NCBI RefSeq assembly: GCF_030435805.1
Contig: NC_081295.1
Coordinates: 121,867,501-121,931,500 of the forward strand
Direction of reading: 5' to 3'
Source of the DNA: Mustela lutreola
Taxonomy: Eukaryota; Chordata; Mammalia; Carnivora; Mustelidae
Length of the DNA stretch: 64,000 nt
The notes below the pieces were generated by a model. It was not told the origin of the DNA. It saw nothing but the letters and a program-made list of their open reading frames with translations, and ran no database searches. Below are positions 59,341 to 64,000 of this stretch, in pieces. The translations under genes were made by a program, and so were the position numbers. Positions within the stretch are counted from its first letter, which is position 1; every line of letters starts with the position of its first letter.

Positions 59341-60480
59341 TAAATGGGTAAAGTGGAGTCCCCACTGTAGTTGTCCTGGGTCATCTCAGAGCCTCATTAT
59401 TATTCGTACCAGGATCTCAGTGTCCTCCTCCCAAGCATCTGCCCCCCGCCTTCCCTCTTCTTGTCCAGCAACTGTCTTCCGAAATCACTCACCTGCTTGA
59501 AAACCTGGGGCTTCTGGAACGTCTCTAACTCAGTACTGTGAGACCTCAGCCAGCCCCAAATCTGCTCTCAGAAATTGCACATGCGATTCACTGCTCAAGC
59601 CCCAAACCCTGCTTCAAGATTCAACATTGGTGCCATAGGCTCCTCTTGTGAGAGGCAGGTGGTTCCAGGAGAGCGGAGAAGCGCAGCCCGGCACAGGTTG
59701 CAGAGGTCTCAGCTGAAACAGGGACCTGGGGCACTTAACACTCCCAGACAGAAGAATCCTGCGCTGACTCCTTCCACCATTTGAAAGTGAAAGCTTACAA
59801 AATGCAACCCTAGCAGACTCTGCCCTGCCCTCTGGACGGTGCACCCTAGTTACCAGGAAGGAAACAGCATAATCAGAGCCACAGAAAAAGGGCAGGTACA
59901 GATACACAGACCCACTCTGCTGGGGGACACAGAGACACAAACTCTGTAGTCCTTTGTTGAACAACTGCCACTCTCCGGGTTGGCTAGCTTCTAGACCAGA
60001 AGTAAGGAATGTATGTGGCACAGCCAAGATTACAAAAGCCTTATTCTTGTGGCTACTTGTACTTTGTGTTCACTACCAAAACTATTCTGTTGGTTGGTGA
60101 ATGCTGTCAGCTGGTTAATACTATGTGGCAGGAGCCTTTGAAATGCTCCAGTGTAGCTGCTTTGCTTTTCTTCACCAGAAGATGACCCCAGTGCTCCCCA
60201 CAGCATGGCAATGGAGGGGTTAAGCCTGAGCATCACAGAATCTTCCAGGACCAGCTACAGAACCCTGGCACTTCCCCAGCCAAATGGGCAGCACCCAGTG
60301 GTTTCTTAATACTATAATATCACAGAAGGCCTGGGTGGACCATTCAGCCCCTTCCCACCAGTGAGCCCCAGGAAAGGTGGATTCCGTGGTCTCTGAAGGA
60401 ACACTGTGGAGCACTAGGGCTTCCTTTCCAGCCCTTCCCTTCCTGCCCTTCCCCATCTCAGTAAAGGACACTGGGTTCAC
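59341..60480. other. Intergenic, no gene recognised
   Basis: Open frames of up to 137 codons (59614-60027, minus) show no family motif. No repeat was recognised. Confidence 0.45.
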
Positions 60481-61180
60481 CCAGTTATGCCTGCCAGAAA
60501 CTGGAGGGTCATTCCACCACACTCTCCACTTTCCCACCCAGTCTGCTGTCAGTGCATCAGAGTTCAAGACTTTTCTCTAATTCATATCCATGGCTACCTT
60601 CTAGCTCCACACCCATCTCACTACCCCCCCTCACCCAGACACAGTTTCCCTGCTTCCCCATGGGCATCCCCTGCCCACTTCCAGCCCAGGCCTCTCAAGT
60701 TCATTTTCCATCCAAGGTTATAACCTCTCAAATCATCTTATATCAGCTCTGCTTCACCCCTTCCAGGGATCCCCCTGCTAAACCTCAGCCAGCCCCAGTT
60801 TCCTCTCTGACCTCATTCCACTGCTCCCAGTGCTCCCTCATGGCCTGGCAGTGTTCCTCCAGTTCATGGAGCTTTCCCAGCCTCAGGCCTTCTCACAAGT
60901 CCCCGGCTGTTCCTGTTCTCTGTTGTCCTCCAAACTGGTCACCATTCCAGTCTCACCTAAAGTGACCTCCCTCAGAGGGGCCTTCGGCAACCTGCTCATC
61001 CCCATATGTGCCCCATACATGTATGTGCTTGTTGGGGTTTAGTGGTGCCCTGTTCTCCTCCACAGCCCTAATGTGTGATCTGTGGAATGTCCGTGGCATC
61101 CACAAAGGGAGGTACTGTGTGCCCTGGTCACATGTCCAGCACACAGCAAACACACAGGAAACTTTGCTCAAGCTCATGTA
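60480..61180 (+). repeat. Possible L2 LINE fossil
   Basis: C-rich text such as CTCACCTAAAGTGACCTCCCTCAGAGGGGCC.TCGGCAACC resembles L2 3' sequence (…CCTTCAGGGAGGCCTTCCC…). Diverged and limits uncertain. The frames at 60552-60965 and 61082-61444 are not supported as genes. Confidence 0.4.
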
Positions 61181-61974
61181 CAGAGAAGTCACCTCAGCAG
61201 CACGTTGGCTTCTCTGTCCAATTTGGAAAGCACTTCAATCCACTTAGAAATAGGAAGACTTAACTCTGACCTAAACAAGTCAGCCTCTGGGTGGATGCAA
61301 CAACTGCACCAACTTCCCCACTCTTTTGTTCTTCCTACCCCAAACATATATGTGGCACCGTGGCACCGGGCTAGAAAAATGTCAGACTCAGCTACCTTGT
61401 TTGCTCCTTCAAGCCCGCCCAGTGCTCGGGTGTTCATGTGTTAAGTGACTGGCGATAAGACACCAGTTTGGGCTAGAGCCTCCCTGGCCCCACTTCTGCA
61501 AGGTTGTTGTCATTATTGTCTTTATTCTATGGGTGAGGGAACCAATGTCTCAGAGATCCACAACCATGCACCCAGCAAAGCCTCTCGCAGCCTGTGTTCA
61601 CTCTCAATTGTTCTGAATAATCCACTCTATCTGTTTTTATGAAGCAAGGACTGATTGACCCATTGGTGCATGGGAGTGATTGGTTTCCACCCAGATGTCT
61701 TGTCTGAGATATTAAACTCTGGGCAAACCCAGGACTTCTACATATACCTGAATACATTCCATGTTATCATCCCCAAAGGTCTATTCTGCCAATATCCACT
61801 TAGATTCAGGAATATTGGGAAAATCCATCTCCAGTGTGGGGGGGGGCAGACAAGGGCCAATATCATCCTCCAGGTCCACCCTCCACTGCCACCACCAATC
61901 TCTTCCCAATGGGGAGATTCTTCAAGGCCTGAAAACACAGTGGAATTTTGCAAAAAGTCAGAGGGAAGAAAACC

Positions 61975-62055
61975 AAATGTTATTGAGTACCTACTAAGTG
62001 CCAGGAACTGCACTATACAAGTTGTACTTATGACACTTCATTCTCACACATGCAG
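61975..62055 (-). repeat. MIR SINE fragment
   Basis: TTATTGAGTACCTACTAAGTGCCAGGAACTGCACTATACAAG matches the reverse complement of the MIR 3' half. It lies inside the 239-codon frame at 61655-62374, which argues against that frame being a gene. Confidence 0.75.
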
Positions 62056-62708
62056 AGATGAAGGAAGACAGGAGTCCTATCATCTAGTAAACTTTCATCC
62101 AGGACCAGAAGAGGGAGGGCTGGAGTTGCAGGGACACAGCTCCCCACACCCTCACACGCCCCAGTCCTCAAGCCCAGCCCAGCCCTGGCTCCACACAACT
62201 CAGGGTGAAAGAGGAATAGGAAGGGGACCTTGGACTCAGACATGGCCCAGCATGACTGGGCCAGAAATCTTATCTCCCCTGAATGCAGCCTCTGGATCCT
62301 ATGTTGGGAGAAGAGGGGAAGGAATGACAAAGCACAGGGAAGGTTTTCCTGAAGGACGCTGGAAGGACACCTGAAGATGGTGCAGGAAGAACACCATACA
62401 GCTGGCTTCACTGCCCTCCCCCTGCTCAGCAGGCTCAAATTCCAGCTGCTTTATCCACAAACACTGTTCATTGTCCATGAATGATTTTTCTTGCTCAAAA
62501 TAAATTATCCTGATGGAAGTAGGATTAACATTATACTTTCTACTTTCATATAATACATCTTATTTGTTTCAAGTTCTTCTGAGCAGTTCCAGAAAACATG
62601 CCATAAAACATGGACTCCAGTAAAATGAAGTGTGATTTCATAACGTGCCAGTTGGAGGAAAGGATTAAACCCACTTATTACAGACATCCAATAAAACAAT
62701 GTTTAATT
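62056..62708. other. Intergenic, no gene recognised
   Basis: No exon, SINE or L1 text recognised up to the start of duplication C copy 2. Confidence 0.45.
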
Positions 62709-64000
62709 ATGGTTTGGTGGCAGGAGAACTGTCATTTTCTTTTAGCAAGATCATGTCACCACAATTTTTCATGGTCTTTCATGAGATTTTCCTCCATCAA
62801 ATCATTGAAGTAGCCAACACCTTTTTCATGTAGGTCAAGATTTATTAACTTGAATTCTAACAGTTCATAGATGGGCAGTTAGAGACCCTTTGTTAGTATT
62901 ACAGCAGGTGGCAGAAGAGCACAAGTGTTTGGTTTCTCTTCCCAGAGCAGCCCTGATGGTTTAGACCAGGCTCAATATAAAGAAAAAATAGGGGGCTGGC
63001 AACCGACTAGGGCAGCATGTACTAAACCCCTGGGCTTGGGACGTGCCTCACACTCCAGGAGGAGGATCCCCAAGTTCAGGAGTCCCATGGAGCAGGGAGT
63101 TCTCCTGCTGAACTCTCGGGGTAGACACTGCATAAAGCGTTTCTTCTTCTCTGCCTGCTTCCCTTGCCTTTTTCTTTCACCCACTGTCCCTTCCTGGTGA
63201 CAGATGTCCTTCGTCAGAGGACCCTGCTCTGTGGCTTCATAGCTAGAGGGTCCACCAGCCACAACCCACAGGTTCAAGTAGCCTTTCACTCACTCCTTTT
63301 CACCCCCACCTTCTCGGTCACAGGAGTCACATGTGAGCATTACCAATACTATAAAAGCCAGGGTAATAGGCCCCACCAAGCTGCCTGGCTCTTGTCTCCC
63401 TGAGAACCAATCCACACCCTCTCAGATGTAAACATGGATGGATCTGTTTGGCATCTCGTGTGCTGTCCAGAGGAACCTTGGTTGGGTTTTGGAATCCTAC
63501 TAGTTGTAAACAGAAAGGGGGAGACAAAGGGATGGACTCATTCAACCATGATGCTGACCTCACTCCTCCCAAGAATGATTAACCATTCTTTCTGGAATTA
63601 CATGGACAGCTGGTCCACTAGTTTCAAAAGATTCTTCCCTTTTGTGTGGATAATTCCTATCACATCCATACCTTCGTTTCCCCTCTATTTCAAAGGAAAC
63701 ATACCCATAGCCCATCTAAAAGGAATCCAGTGTCATAAAGCCACAAGGTATACTGGAGGAGGAGATGAACATTTCAGAAAATATATTAACATATACAGTA
63801 TTTAAAATACATACAAATATCCCAAAGAGTACATTTATGACTTTATTGTTGGGGCAAACATTTTGATAAATTTGAAAATTCCTCCACTACATTTTCCCAC
63901 ATACTCTGAGCAGAGCAATGCCCTCCTCCAAGATACAGTTCAGTTTAGATATTTGTATCATGCAGTGTCCGATCAGGAGGCAGAAACCACATCACTAATT
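62709..64000 (+). repeat. Segmental duplication C, copy 2 (runs off the window)
   Basis: Collinear with 40566-41895 at roughly 90% identity, same strand, up to the last base of the window (AGGAGGCAGAAACCACATCAC). Since copy 1 lies just downstream of the butyrophilin-like 3' end, copy 2 may lie just downstream of a neighbouring paralogue. Confidence 0.9.

Noticed and set aside
61655-62374. 239-codon open frame, plus strand
   Set aside because: It overlaps a MIR fossil, has no recognisable domain, its C-terminal part is low-complexity P/S/H/G, and no splice or promoter context supports it.
1-64000. CRISPR arrays, operons, bacterial insertion sequences, tRNA or rRNA genes
   Set aside because: The window is mammalian. 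No such structure was seen; the only tRNA-like sequence is the promoter-like head of the Can-SINEs.

Overview
This window is nuclear DNA from a carnivoran mammal, most likely a caniform and possibly a mustelid or close relative. It carries many tRNA-derived Can-SINEs (a head like GGCGCCTGGGTGGCTCAG, a tail like CTCTGTCAAATAAATAAAT) on both strands, several young L1 copies of one carnivore family, and older L1, L2, MIR and MER5-type fossils. Nothing bacterial or viral in gene organisation is present. Species assignment is inference.

Layout. From 1 to about 42 kb the window is mainly a graveyard of retroelements. A nearly full-length L1 (about 3.04-10.19 kb, +) holds a solo LTR in its 5'UTR. 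An ancient L1 fills 12.4-18.7 kb (+). A composite of another L1 subfamily with an inverted segment fills 20.2-26.8 kb. A second ancient L1 (-) is spread over 28.0-40.55 kb because later insertions split it: an L1/CRTC2 chimeric retrocopy (29.4-32.09 kb), a probable solo LTR (32.66-33.21 kb), a young L1 (34.62-38.73 kb) and a twin-primed L1 (39.0-40.1 kb). Three segmental duplications show between the repeats: a direct pair (1.47-2.72 / 18.69-19.49 kb), an inverted pair (10.24-11.30 / 27.06-28.13 kb) and a direct pair about 22.1 kb apart (40.57-42.05 / 62.71-64.0 kb) that runs off the right end.

The only gene that looks functional is a butyrophilin-like gene on the minus strand, 58344 down to 44519. 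Nine coding exons could be placed by splice sites: signal peptide, IgV, IgC-like, transmembrane plus coiled coil, four small heptad exons (21, 27, 27, 27 nt) and a B30.2 (PRY-SPRY) exon. All introns are phase 1 and the exons sum to 1668 nt, giving an uninterrupted protein of 555 residues. Its heptad region is most like the MHC-linked BTNL1-type group as I remember it, but I could not run a search, so no symbol is given.

Upstream of the gene (58.4-62.7 kb) the DNA is older and quieter, with MIR and L2 fossils and no supportable gene. The 22 kb direct repeat brackets the butyrophilin-like gene, which suggests a tandemly duplicated BTNL cluster whose next member should end a few kb beyond the right edge.
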